A stretch of 62,840 nt of DNA, taken from contig CAYNLW010000004.1 of NCBI GenBank assembly GCA_964398195.1, forward strand, positions 1 to 62,840. The letters are read 5' to 3'. The notes under the pieces were generated by a model. That model was not told the DNA's origin, did not search any database, and saw only the letters and a program-made list of their open reading frames with translations. Below, piece by piece: positions 42,653 through 50,724 of the stretch. Positions within the stretch are counted from its first letter, which is position 1. Each line of letters begins with the position of its first letter. Made by a program: the position numbers and the translations under genes. The DNA is from RFPI01 sp964398195. GTDB lineage: Bacteria > Pseudomonadota > Gammaproteobacteria > Burkholderiales > Methylophilaceae.

Positions 42653-44578
42653 ATGGGAAAAATTATCGGTATCGACTTAGGCACCACCAACTCCTGTGTG
42701 GCGGTGATGGAAGGCGGCAAGCCCCGTGTGATTGAAAACGCCGAAGGCACACGCACTACGCCTTCGATTATCGCCTACCAACATGATGGCGAAATTTTAA
42801 CTGGCGCACCTGCAAAGCGTCAGGCAGTGACCAACCCCAAAAATACGCTATTTGCTGTGAAGCGTTTAATTGGCCGTCGCTTTGACGAAAAAGAAGTGCA
42901 AAAAGACATAGACTTGATGCCCTATAGCATCGCCAAAGCAGACAACGGTGACGCATGGGTGGAAGTATTAGGCAAGAAAATGGCACCGCCACAAATTTCT
43001 GCCGAAGTGTTACGCAAGATGAAAAAAACCGCCGAAGACTACTTGGGCGAAGAAGTGACTGAAGCGGTGATTACCGTGCCCGCTTACTTTAACGATAGCC
43101 AACGCCAAGCCACCAAAGACGCTGGCCGTATCGCTGGTTTGGAAGTCAAGCGCATTATCAACGAGCCTACCGCAGCTGCCTTAGCGTTCGGTTTAGATAA
43201 GCAAGAAGGCGATCGCAAGATTGCCGTGTATGACTTGGGCGGTGGTACTTTTGACGTATCCATTATCGAAATCTCTAGCGTTGATGGCGAGCACCAATTC
43301 GAGGTGTTATCCACCAATGGCGACACTTTCTTGGGTGGTGAAGACTTTGATAATCGCTTAATCGACTTCTTGGCAGACGAGTTTAAGAAAGAAAACGGCC
43401 TAGATTTGCGTAATGACTTATTGGCTAAACAGCGTCTAAAAGAAGCCGCAGAAAAAGCCAAAATCGAGTTGTCTTCTTCACAACAAACTGAAGTCAACTT
43501 GCCCTATATCACCGCAGACGCCTCGGGTCCTAAGCACTTGGTGGTGAAAATCACCCGTGCCAAGTTCGAGTCTATGGTGGAAGACCTGATTGAGCGCACC
43601 ATAGAGCCTTGCCGTGTGGCATTGAAAGACGCTGGCATCAGCGTAGGCGATATTGGCGATGTGATTTTGGTGGGCGGTCAAACCCGTATGCCTAAAGTGC
43701 AAGAGAAAGTGAAAGAGATTTTTGGCAAAGAGCCACGCAAAGACGTCAATCCAGACGAAGCAGTGGCGGTCGGCGCAGCCATTCAAGGTGGTGTGCTACA
43801 AGGCGATGTGAAAGACGTATTGTTATTAGACGTTAGCCCATTGTCATTAGGCATTGAAACCTTGGGCGGTGTGATGACCAAATTGATTAAGAAAAATACC
43901 ACCATCCCGACCAAAGCATCACAGGTATTTTCTACCGCTGAGGACAACCAAAGCGCGGTGACTATCCATGTCTTGCAAGGTGAGCGCGAGATGGCGTCTG
44001 GCAATAAGAGCTTGGGGCAATTTAACCTAAGCGACATTCCACCCGCACAACGTGGTATGCCACAGATTGAAGTGACCTTTGATATTGACGCCAATGGTAT
44101 TTTGCACGTGTCTGCCAAAGACAAAGCCACTGGCAAAGAAAACAAAATCACCATCAAGGCCAACTCAGGCTTGTCTGAGGAAGAAATCAAACGCATGGAA
44201 GAAGACGCCGCTGCGCACGCCGATGAGGATAAGAAATTGCGCGAATTGGTCGATGCGCGTAACCAAGCAGATGGCTTAATCCATAGCGTGAAAAAATCCC
44301 TGGCAGAGCATGGCGATAAAATCGATGGCGAAGAAAAAGCCAATATCGAAAACGCCATCAAGGAACTGGAAGAAGCCTTGCCAGAAGCAGACAAAGAAAC
44401 TTTAGATGCTAAAACGAATGCCTTGATGGAAGCCTCGCAAAAGTTAGGTGAAAAGATTTACGCTGAGCAACAAGCGCAAGCCAATGCTGGCAAGGGCGCA
44501 CAGCCACAAGGCGAAAAGACAGTGGATGCCGAAGTGGTGGACGCTGAATTTGAAGAAGTGAAATCTGACAAGCAATAA
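42653..44578 (+). CDS. dnaK: Chaperone DnaK (Hsp70)
   Basis: An ATP-dependent protein folding chaperone working with DnaJ and GrpE; in the sigma-32 paradigm it also restrains RpoH. The 641-residue protein has the N-terminal ATPase signature GIDLGTTNSCVAV, the YDLGGGTFDVSI phosphate motif and ILVGGQTRMP-type segment. The substrate-binding domain begins after DVSPLSLGIETLGG, and the C-terminal lid ends in VVDAEFEEV. A ribosome-binding site (AAAGGAAAC) precedes ATG 42653. A hairpin terminator separates it from dnaJ. Confidence 0.98.
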   Translation: MGKIIGIDLGTTNSCVAVMEGGKPRVIENAEGTRTTPSIIAYQHDGEILTGAPAKRQAVTNPKNTLFAVKRLIGRRFDEKEVQKDIDLMPYSIAKADNGDAWVEVLGKKMAPPQISAEVLRKMKKTAEDYLGEEVTEAVITVPAYFNDSQRQATKDAGRIAGLEVKRIINEPTAAALAFGLDKQEGDRKIAVYDLGGGTFDVSIIEISSVDGEHQFEVLSTNGDTFLGGEDFDNRLIDFLADEFKKENGLDLRNDLLAKQRLKEAAEKAKIELSSSQQTEVNLPYITADASGPKHLVVKITRAKFESMVEDLIERTIEPCRVALKDAGISVGDIGDVILVGGQTRMPKVQEKVKEIFGKEPRKDVNPDEAVAVGAAIQGGVLQGDVKDVLLLDVSPLSLGIETLGGVMTKLIKKNTTIPTKASQVFSTAEDNQSAVTIHVLQGEREMASGNKSLGQFNLSDIPPAQRGMPQIEVTFDIDANGILHVSAKDKATGKENKITIKANSGLSEEEIKRMEEDAAAHADEDKKLRELVDARNQADGLIHSVKKSLAEHGDKIDGEEKANIENAIKELEEALPEADKETLDAKTNALMEASQKLGEKIYAEQQAQANAGKGAQPQGEKTVDAEVVDAEFEEVKSDKQ

Positions 44579-44598
44579 GCGCTGGCTGACTTAGACAG

Positions 44599-44633
44599 AG
44601 CACACTGCGCTTTTAGTGACAGTGTGCTTTGTT
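44599..44633 (+). terminator. Hairpin terminator between dnaK and dnaJ
   Basis: AGCACACTG (44599-44607) pairs perfectly with CAGTGTGCT (44620-44628), followed by a short T-rich run (TTGTT). The tail is not very strong, so partial read-through into dnaJ is expected, which would lower DnaJ relative to DnaK. Confidence 0.65.
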
Positions 44634-44719
44634 ATATGTTGTCGCTAGCGAGCTTAAGCTAAGCAATAGCGATGTTTGCAGTTTTGTAGCATCTGGCACT
44701 AATCAATCTGGAATAAAGC

Positions 44720-45832
44720 ATGGCACAAAGAGATTACTACGAAGTATTAGGATTGAACCGCGATGCCTCTGAGGAGGACATCAAAAAGGCCTATCGCAAG
44801 TTAGCGATGAAATACCATCCTGACCGCAATCCTGATAACCCCAAAGCGGAAGAAAATTTTAAAGAAGCCAAACAGGCTTACGAAATTCTCTCCGATGCGC
44901 AAAAACGCGCCGCTTATGACCAATTCGGTCATGCCGGGGTAGATCCTAGTGCCGCTGGCGGCGGTCAAGGTGGCTTTGGCGACTTTAGCGAAGCGTTTGG
45001 CGATATCTTTGGTGATTTATTCGGTGGCGGCGGACGTCGCTCCAATGTCTATCGTGGCGCAGACTTGCGCTACAACATGGAAATCTCGCTTGAAGACGCA
45101 GCGCGTGGCACAGAAACCAAAATCCGTATTCCGGTAATGGCCAGTTGCGACACCTGTCATGGCTCAGGCGCCAGACCTGGCAACAATCCAGTGACTTGTA
45201 CCACCTGCCAAGGACACGGCCAAGTGCGTATGCAACAAGGCTTTTTCTCGGTGCAACAAACCTGCCCCAAATGTCATGGCAGCGGCCGTATGATTACCGA
45301 CCCCTGCCCTAGCTGTCGTGGTGCAGGTCGCGTCAAACAACACAAAACGCTATCGGTCAAAATCCCCGCTGGCGTGGATACAGGCGACCGCATACGCTTA
45401 CAAGGCGAAGGCGAAGCCGGCGTCAATGGCGGACCTACCGGGGATTTGTATGTAGTGGTGCAATTAAAACAACACGCCATCTTCCAACGCGAGGGCGCCA
45501 ATCTGCATTGCGAAATGCCGATTAGCTTCGCCGCAGCAGCCTTGGGCGGCGAAATAGAAATCCCCACTTTAGATGGCCACGCCAAAATGCGTATCCCTGA
45601 AGAAACCCAAACCGGCTCAGTATTCCGCCTCAAAGGCAAGGGCATCAAACCGCTGCGCGGCCACACCCCCGGCGACCTAATGGTACACGTGGTGGTGGAA
45701 ACCCCAGTCAAACTAACCGAGCGACAACGCGAATTGCTCAAAGAGTTTGCTGATATCAGCGCGCAAGATTCAGACAAACACCACCCGAAATCTAAGGGCT
45801 GGCTGGATAAGGTGAGGAATTTCTTTGAATAA
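44720..45832 (+). CDS. dnaJ: Chaperone DnaJ (Hsp40, type I)
   Basis: Delivers substrates to DnaK and stimulates its ATPase. The 370-residue type I protein has a J domain (1-70) with HPD at 33-35, then a Gly/Phe-rich linker (about 75-105). Four zinc repeats of the form CxxCxGxG follow (CDTCHGSG, CTTCQGHG, CPKCHGSG, CPSCRGAG), then a C-terminal substrate-binding region. It lies 141 bases after dnaK behind a hairpin. I see no obvious sigma-32 promoter of its own. Confidence 0.98.
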   Translation: MAQRDYYEVLGLNRDASEEDIKKAYRKLAMKYHPDRNPDNPKAEENFKEAKQAYEILSDAQKRAAYDQFGHAGVDPSAAGGGQGGFGDFSEAFGDIFGDLFGGGGRRSNVYRGADLRYNMEISLEDAARGTETKIRIPVMASCDTCHGSGARPGNNPVTCTTCQGHGQVRMQQGFFSVQQTCPKCHGSGRMITDPCPSCRGAGRVKQHKTLSVKIPAGVDTGDRIRLQGEGEAGVNGGPTGDLYVVVQLKQHAIFQREGANLHCEMPISFAAAALGGEIEIPTLDGHAKMRIPEETQTGSVFRLKGKGIKPLRGHTPGDLMVHVVVETPVKLTERQRELLKEFADISAQDSDKHHPKSKGWLDKVRNFFE

Positions 45833-45861
45833 AAAAAAAGCCGCATGATGCGGCTTTTTTT
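45833..45861. terminator. Bidirectional terminator between dnaJ and gloA
   Basis: AGCCGC and GCGGCT form a stem around ATGAT. It is flanked by nine A on the left and seven T on the right, so it can terminate both the dnaJ transcript (plus) and the gloA transcript (minus). Confidence 0.9.
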
Positions 45862-45920
45862 ATGGCCCTGCTTGCACAAGGCTTAACAGACTGAGGGCAA
45901 ACAGCTAGCTTAGCGCTGTG

Positions 45921-46310
45921 TTAAAAAGTCCCCTTCTGAATAAACTCTATTTTGTAGCCGTCGGGGTCTTCGATAAAGGCAATCACTGTGCTGCCGTGCA
46001 TCATTGGGCCAGCTTCGCGGATGACTTTGCCGCCGGCTTGTTTGACTTGCTCGCAGGCTTGGTAGGCGTCATCGACTTCGATGGCGATATGGCCGAAAGC
46101 TTTGCCCATATCGTAGCTTTCTACGCCGTAGTTATAGGTTAATTCCAGCACGGTATTGCTTTGCTCATCGCCATAGCCGACGAAGGCTAGGCTGAATTTG
46201 CCGTCTGGATAGTCGTGTTCGCGTAACACCTTCATGCCCAACACTTGGCAGTAAAAATCCTTAGAACGTTGCATATTGCCAACGCGTAACATGGTATGCA
46301 GCATGCGCAT
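45921..46310 (-). CDS. gloA: Lactoylglutathione lyase (glyoxalase I)
   Basis: Converts the methylglyoxal-glutathione hemithioacetal to S-lactoylglutathione. The 129-residue protein of the VOC fold has the metal ligands H5, E56, H74 and E122 exactly where E. coli GloA has them, so it is probably the nickel/cobalt-type enzyme. The C-terminal DPDGYKIEFIQ is typical. It is the last gene of the minus-strand run from the M16 peptidases and ends at a shared terminator. Confidence 0.96.
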   Translation of the reverse strand: MRMLHTMLRVGNMQRSKDFYCQVLGMKVLREHDYPDGKFSLAFVGYGDEQSNTVLELTYNYGVESYDMGKAFGHIAIEVDDAYQACEQVKQAGGKVIREAGPMMHGSTVIAFIEDPDGYKIEFIQKGTF

Positions 46311-46366
46311 TTGGATCTCCTCTTGAAATTAGTTGAATGCTTGGCTTAAGCGCCTTGTTTGTTGGC

Positions 46367-46630
46367 TTAAGCAGGTTGTTTCTTGGCCGCCATCAGGGCA
46401 GCGTATTTCAATTGTAATTGTTGTTTGCTTTCTACGTAGTCAGGATTAAACGGGATGCAGTTAATCGGACAGACTTGCTGGCACTGTGGTTTGTCGTAGT
46501 GACCGACACACTCGGTGCATAGCGTGGGGTCTATCACATAAATTTCCGCGCCCTGCGAAATGGCGTCGTTGGGACACTCTGGTTCGCATACGTCGCAATT
46601 AATACATTCATCGGTAATCATTAAAGCCAT
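46367..46630 (-). CDS. YfhL-type 2[4Fe-4S] ferredoxin
   Basis: An 87-residue ferredoxin with two cluster motifs. The first is CINCDVCEPECP. The second is CTECVGHYDKPQCQQVCP, with the extra residues between cysteines characteristic of the Allochromatium/YfhL type. Ser and Asp residues follow each motif as usual, and a C-terminal helix of about 20 residues extends beyond the second cluster. The redox partner is unknown. It is 11 bases downstream of coaD, a common proteobacterial pairing. Confidence 0.93.
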   Translation of the reverse strand: MALMITDECINCDVCEPECPNDAISQGAEIYVIDPTLCTECVGHYDKPQCQQVCPINCIPFNPDYVESKQQLQLKYAALMAAKKQPA

Positions 46631-46641
46631 TGCTTATTCAC

Positions 46642-47139
46642 CTATTTTGCTTTGCCTTGTATCTTTTGTTGGATACATTGTTTGATATAGGGCGACACGA
46701 ATTGCGTGACATCGCCGCCCAAAGAAGCCACCTCGCGCACCAAGCTAGAGGAGATAAACATAAACTGCTCGCATGGGGTAAGGAAGATAGATTCCACTTG
46801 CGGAAATAATTTGCGATTCATGCCTGCCAGTTGAAACTCATATTCAAAATCGGAGGCGGCGCGTAAGCCACGAATCACCGCTTGCGCGCCTTGCGCTTGG
46901 ACAAAATGCATCAACAAGCCATCAAAACCCAACACGCTGACATTGGCACAATCGCTGAGCACGCTAGAGGCCATTTGCACGCGCTTATCTAGTTCGAAAA
47001 ATGGTTGTTTGCCGGGGTTATTCGCCACCCCAACCACCACGTGATCAAATAATTTAGCGGCGCGCCGCACGATATCTTCGTGCCCCAAGGTCATCGGGTC
47101 AAAGGTACCGGGATAAACGACAGTCAGGCTGTTTTGCAT
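46642..47139 (-). CDS. coaD: Phosphopantetheine adenylyltransferase
   Basis: Transfers AMP from ATP to 4'-phosphopantetheine, the penultimate step of coenzyme A synthesis. It is a Rossmann-like nucleotidyltransferase with YPGTFDPMTLGHEDI (the HxGH-type site) near the N-terminus. It also has VIRGLRAASDFEYEFQLAGMNR and the C-terminal FISSSLVREVASLGGDV. The frame extends to a TTG at 47151, but the ATG at 47139 matches E. coli CoaD and gives 165 residues. Confidence 0.95.
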   Translation of the reverse strand: MQNSLTVVYPGTFDPMTLGHEDIVRRAAKLFDHVVVGVANNPGKQPFFELDKRVQMASSVLSDCANVSVLGFDGLLMHFVQAQGAQAVIRGLRAASDFEYEFQLAGMNRKLFPQVESIFLTPCEQFMFISSSLVREVASLGGDVTQFVSPYIKQCIQQKIQGKAK

Positions 47140-47194
47140 AGTGCGGTCCAATCGTGCAGTCTAAGTGACAAATTCAGAGCGGCAATTTTACCCA

Positions 47195-47737
47195 CTAAAA
47201 CGCTTTTAATAAATTATACATGACGTGACCAGCGCGCCCTTTTTTGATGACTTGCCAGCCGTCAGCGTCCTGTACGCTGTGTTCAGCCTCCACATACAGC
47301 AGGCCATCGGGCTTTAAATGGTCGTGCATCAGGGGCAATAATTTGGCTAGCCATTGCTGGTGGTAAGGCGGGTCTAGGAAAATCACATCAAAACGATCTG
47401 ACGAGGAGGCCAAAAATTGTAGCGCGTCCATATGCAGAATGCGCGCTTGTTGGGCTGATAAGGCTTGCTGATTGCTGTTGAGTGCTTGATACACTTGCCT
47501 ATTGCTTTCTACCATGACCACTTGCTGAGCGCCACGCGACAGGCTTTCAAAGCCCATCACGCCGGTGCCGGCGAATAAATCTAAGCAAGTTAAACCGCTT
47601 AAATCCTGCCCTAGCCAATTAAATACCGTTTGTCTGACGCGATCTGGGGTGGGGCGCAAACCCTCAGCGTCAGGGAAGCGCAGCAGGCGACTGCGCCACT
47701 GCCCTGCGCTAATGCGTACGCTATTGTTGCCACTCAC
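47195..47737 (-). CDS. rsmD: 16S rRNA (guanine966-N2)-methyltransferase
   Basis: Methylates G966 of 16S rRNA in the assembled 30S subunit. The 180-residue protein has the N-terminal ISAGQWRSRLLRFP, then GLRPTPDRVRQTVFNWL, the SAM-binding loop LDLFAGTGVMGFE and the catalytic motif DPPY. It lies five bases after the M16 gene and upstream of coaD, a typical rsmD-coaD arrangement. Confidence 0.96.
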   Translation of the reverse strand: MSGNNSVRISAGQWRSRLLRFPDAEGLRPTPDRVRQTVFNWLGQDLSGLTCLDLFAGTGVMGFESLSRGAQQVVMVESNRQVYQALNSNQQALSAQQARILHMDALQFLASSSDRFDVIFLDPPYHQQWLAKLLPLMHDHLKPDGLLYVEAEHSVQDADGWQVIKKGRAGHVMYNLLKAF

Positions 47738-47742
47738 TTTGA

Positions 47743-49083
47743 TTATGGATTCTCCGCGCCTACCACCACAGTCACCATATTATCGGGATTGATGCGCCGC
47801 TGAAACGCTTGTTTGATTTGTGCCGTGGTGACTTGGTTAACGCGCTGACTGAAATTATCCAAATAGTCCAAAGGCAAATGGTAAAAGCCTATCAGCGCCA
47901 GATATTCCAAGATTTTATTATTGCTATCTAAACGCAAAGGGAAGCCGCCGATAATATTTTGCTTAGCCGCTTTTAACTCTGCTTCATTAGGCCCTTGTTG
48001 GATAAAGGTTTGCAAGGTGGAACGCACCAGTTGTAGGGCTTGTTCGGACTGCTCTTTCTTGGTCTGCAAACCGACTTGGAAGGGGCCTAGTTCGGCCAGC
48101 GGCATAAAGTAGCTATATACGCTATACACCAAACCACGCTTTTCCCGCACTTCTTCGGTTAAGCGCGAAACAAAACCACCACCGCCTAAAATATAGTTGC
48201 CCACATACAGCGCAAAGTAATCTTCATCGCCACGTTTAATGCCGGGATAGCCCAATAAAATATGCGCTTGCGTGGCGGGGTGAGGAATACGTTTTTCCAC
48301 TGCCGCAGTCGGATAGCTCACCGGCGGCAAAGGCGCGGGCGCAGCTGTTTGTGGCAAGCCTTGCGCTAATGCGTCGGCAATCGCCTCGGCTTCGGCACGG
48401 CTGATATCGCCTATCATGGCGATCACCGCTGACTTGGCGCCGTAGTGTTGCTGATAGAAGGCACGCAAATCGGCGCTTTGTATGCTATTCACCGCCGCGA
48501 TATCGCCATCTTCGTCTTTGCCATACGGGTGGTTGCCGTATAAAGCATTAAAGAAATTTTTATTGGCGATGCTCTCCGGTTGCGTCAAGGATTCTTCAAT
48601 CCCCGCAATCACTCTGGCTTTTTCACGCTTGAGCACGGCTTCGGGGAAATCCGGTTGTTGCAAAATCTTGCCATAAATCTGCAAAGCCAATTCGCGTTCG
48701 CGCTTATTACTTAAAGTGCGCAAGGTAAAACTGGCTTGGTCAGCATTCACCGAACCACCCAGATTAGCGCCGATATCCGCCATCTGATTAGCGATTTGCT
48801 CGTCGCTTAGACCACCCGCCCCCAAGGTCATTAAATAGCGGGTCAACGCGGCAACACCGGCTTTATCGGCATGGTCGCGTGCGCTACCAGCATAAAAGCC
48901 GGTACTGACATCTAAGATGGGTAAATCATGATTTTCTACAAACAGCACTTGTGCGCCTTGCGCGGTCTGCCATTGCTGTATCTTCACACCAGCCATAGAC
49001 GAGCTGGACAAGCCCAGCAACAGCAAGCCCAGCACAAATTGAGGCATAGCGCTGGCGAATGATAAGGAGGATTTAGTGAACAT
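47743..49083 (-). CDS. Periplasmic M16-family peptidase-like protein lacking HxxEH
   Basis: A 446-residue protein with a signal peptide (about 1-31, ending SSSMAG) and two M16-type halves. The zinc motif HxxEH is absent where expected: the aligned segment reads AALTRYLMTLGAG. The second half has the expected GGGGFVSRLTEEVREKRGLVYSVYSYF. Such proteins pair with a catalytic M16 subunit, as in mitochondrial processing peptidase-like heterodimers. The catalytic partner is encoded immediately upstream, overlapping by 11 bases. It is probably the substrate-binding subunit. Confidence 0.9.
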   Translation of the reverse strand: MFTKSSLSFASAMPQFVLGLLLLGLSSSSMAGVKIQQWQTAQGAQVLFVENHDLPILDVSTGFYAGSARDHADKAGVAALTRYLMTLGAGGLSDEQIANQMADIGANLGGSVNADQASFTLRTLSNKRERELALQIYGKILQQPDFPEAVLKREKARVIAGIEESLTQPESIANKNFFNALYGNHPYGKDEDGDIAAVNSIQSADLRAFYQQHYGAKSAVIAMIGDISRAEAEAIADALAQGLPQTAAPAPLPPVSYPTAAVEKRIPHPATQAHILLGYPGIKRGDEDYFALYVGNYILGGGGFVSRLTEEVREKRGLVYSVYSYFMPLAELGPFQVGLQTKKEQSEQALQLVRSTLQTFIQQGPNEAELKAAKQNIIGGFPLRLDSNNKILEYLALIGFYHLPLDYLDNFSQRVNQVTTAQIKQAFQRRINPDNMVTVVVGAENP

Positions 49084-50428
49084 GAGGTTTTCCTTTAGGC
49101 TTGGTATCGGTAATCGGTTGTGGGTCTAATACCGCCACCGTGAGATTGTCTTTACGCAAATATTTTTTCGCCACTTGTTGCACTTGCTCGGCGGTAACCG
49201 CCCCCAAGCGCGCTGGATAGTCTTGCAACATGCGCCAAGAAAAGCCCACTGTTTCTAAAGAGCCTATCTGCATGGCTTGATAAAACATCGAGTCGCGCTG
49301 ATAGACATCGGTCGCAATCACCTGCGCTTTGACACGCAATAGCTCTTGCTCGGTAATGCCATGCTTTTGCACTTGCTCTAACTCTTGCCAAATCGCCTGC
49401 TCTAAATCCGCCACCGTTTTGCCTTCTGAGGGAGTGCCGTCCAACAAAAACATGGTGTGCATGCCACGCTGCAAAATATCAAAGCTAGCGTCGGCATCGA
49501 TGGCGATTTGTTTTTCTCGCACTAAATGCTGATTCAAACGCGCCGAAGCATTGCCGCTTAATACCGCTGCCAAAATCTCCAGGGCATAAGCGTCTTCATC
49601 GGGCTTATCAGTGAGTATAGGCGGCACATGGAAGCCCATCATCAAATAAGGCAACTTGGCTTGCGCTTTTACGCTGATACGTCGTTCACCGATTTGCGTT
49701 GGCTCTTGCTGTGGCTTTCTGGCCGGCAATGGGCGGGCTTTAAGCGGACCGAAATATTGCTTGGCTAGCTGATGCACTTCATCTGCATTCACATCTCCTA
49801 CCACCACCACAGTCGCGTTATTCGGCGCATACCAAGTGTTGTACCACTCGCGCGCATCGGCCGCGCTCATATTTTCTAGATCATTCATCCAGCCCACGAT
49901 AGGTCTGCCATAAGGATGGGCTTGATAGGCGGTGATATAAAACTGCTCACGCACTTTGGATTGCGGTTTGTCCTCGGTGCGCCAACGCCGTTCTTCCATC
50001 ACCACTTTGATTTCTTTAGCGAACTCTTCATCGCTAAAATTCAAATTCACCATACGGTCGGCTTCCAGTTTGAAAGACAGCAGCAGTTGTGATTTTTCTA
50101 ATTGCTGAAAATAGGTGGTGTAGTCCTGTGAAGTAAACGCGTTTTCTCGGCCGCCGGCCGCCGCCACTAGGCGCGAAAATTGTCCCACTGGCACTTTGGG
50201 CGTGCCTTTAAACATCATATGTTCCAGCACGTGCGCCACACCGGTTTTGCCATTCACTTCATCTAAGCTACCGGCGCGATACCACACTTGTGATACCACC
50301 ACGGGGGCGCGGTGATCTTCTTGCACCACCAGTTTTAGGCCATTGGCTAAAGTATATTGCTTGGTTTCCGCCCAAGCGCTGGGCATGGATAGGCCCAATA
50401 AACAACATAACACTAGGAATTTCTTCAA
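49073..50428 (-). CDS. Periplasmic M16-family zinc metallopeptidase (catalytic)
   Basis: A 451-residue protein with an N-terminal signal peptide (about 1-20, ending SAWA). It carries the inverted zinc motif HVLEH (H66, E69, H70) followed by MMFKGT. The downstream VVMEERRWRTEDKP segment probably supplies the third zinc ligand. It is the first gene of the minus-strand run M16-M16-rsmD-coaD-fdx-gloA. Its substrates are unknown. Confidence 0.92.
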   Translation of the reverse strand: MKKFLVLCCLLGLSMPSAWAETKQYTLANGLKLVVQEDHRAPVVVSQVWYRAGSLDEVNGKTGVAHVLEHMMFKGTPKVPVGQFSRLVAAAGGRENAFTSQDYTTYFQQLEKSQLLLSFKLEADRMVNLNFSDEEFAKEIKVVMEERRWRTEDKPQSKVREQFYITAYQAHPYGRPIVGWMNDLENMSAADAREWYNTWYAPNNATVVVVGDVNADEVHQLAKQYFGPLKARPLPARKPQQEPTQIGERRISVKAQAKLPYLMMGFHVPPILTDKPDEDAYALEILAAVLSGNASARLNQHLVREKQIAIDADASFDILQRGMHTMFLLDGTPSEGKTVADLEQAIWQELEQVQKHGITEQELLRVKAQVIATDVYQRDSMFYQAMQIGSLETVGFSWRMLQDYPARLGAVTAEQVQQVAKKYLRKDNLTVAVLDPQPITDTKPKGKPHVH

Positions 50429-50685
50429 TTGATTGCTCTCCTGTCAGGCGGCATATGGGTTAGCTAGTCTGATGAATTAATAAGGTGAATGAATTAGGTT
50501 AAGTGCGATTAACAAAAAGCACAGGTTTCTGACCAAATGGCGATTACTGAAGTTCTACATTATATATACTCATAAGTTATTTAGATATTATTACAAAGTA
50601 TTTTTAATTATTTAATGCTTTGTTTAAAGTGCACGCCTGTTTCGATATCTTGCTTTGATTCGATATCATCTTGAAGGAATTGTAT
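50429..50685. promoter_or_regulatory. AT-rich divergent region upstream of the sulfate porin
   Basis: The region between the M16 operon and the porin leader ORF is AT-rich from about 50555. AGTTAT (50575-50580), ACAAA (50593-50597) and TTTTTAATTAT (50601-50611) are spaced much like a matching set upstream of cysT (54477-54514). TTCGATATC occurs twice (50641-50649 and 50659-50667), 18 bases apart. These are candidate binding sites for a sulfur regulator such as CysB, by inference. Confidence 0.45.
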
Positions 50686-50724
50686 ATGACCACTCCAACC
50701 CCTAGCTTGCTACAACATGAATAA
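50686..50724 (+). CDS. 12-codon leader ORF overlapping the porin start
   Basis: An ATG at 50686 is preceded by AAGGA with a seven-base spacer, the best ribosome-binding site in this region. It encodes MTTPTPSLLQHE. Its TAA stop (50722-50724) overlaps the porin ATG (50717) by eight bases. The porin ATG itself has no ribosome-binding site, so translation of the porin is probably coupled to this leader. No sulfur amino acid is present after the initiator Met, so simple ribosome attenuation by Cys codons is not indicated. Confidence 0.5.
   Translation: MTTPTPSLLQHE

Noticed and set aside
43783..44394. Minus-strand frame of 203 codons opposite dnaK
   Set aside because: Antisense frames on dnaK are a well-known artefact of its codon pattern; the translation is Ser/Leu-rich with no recognisable domain.
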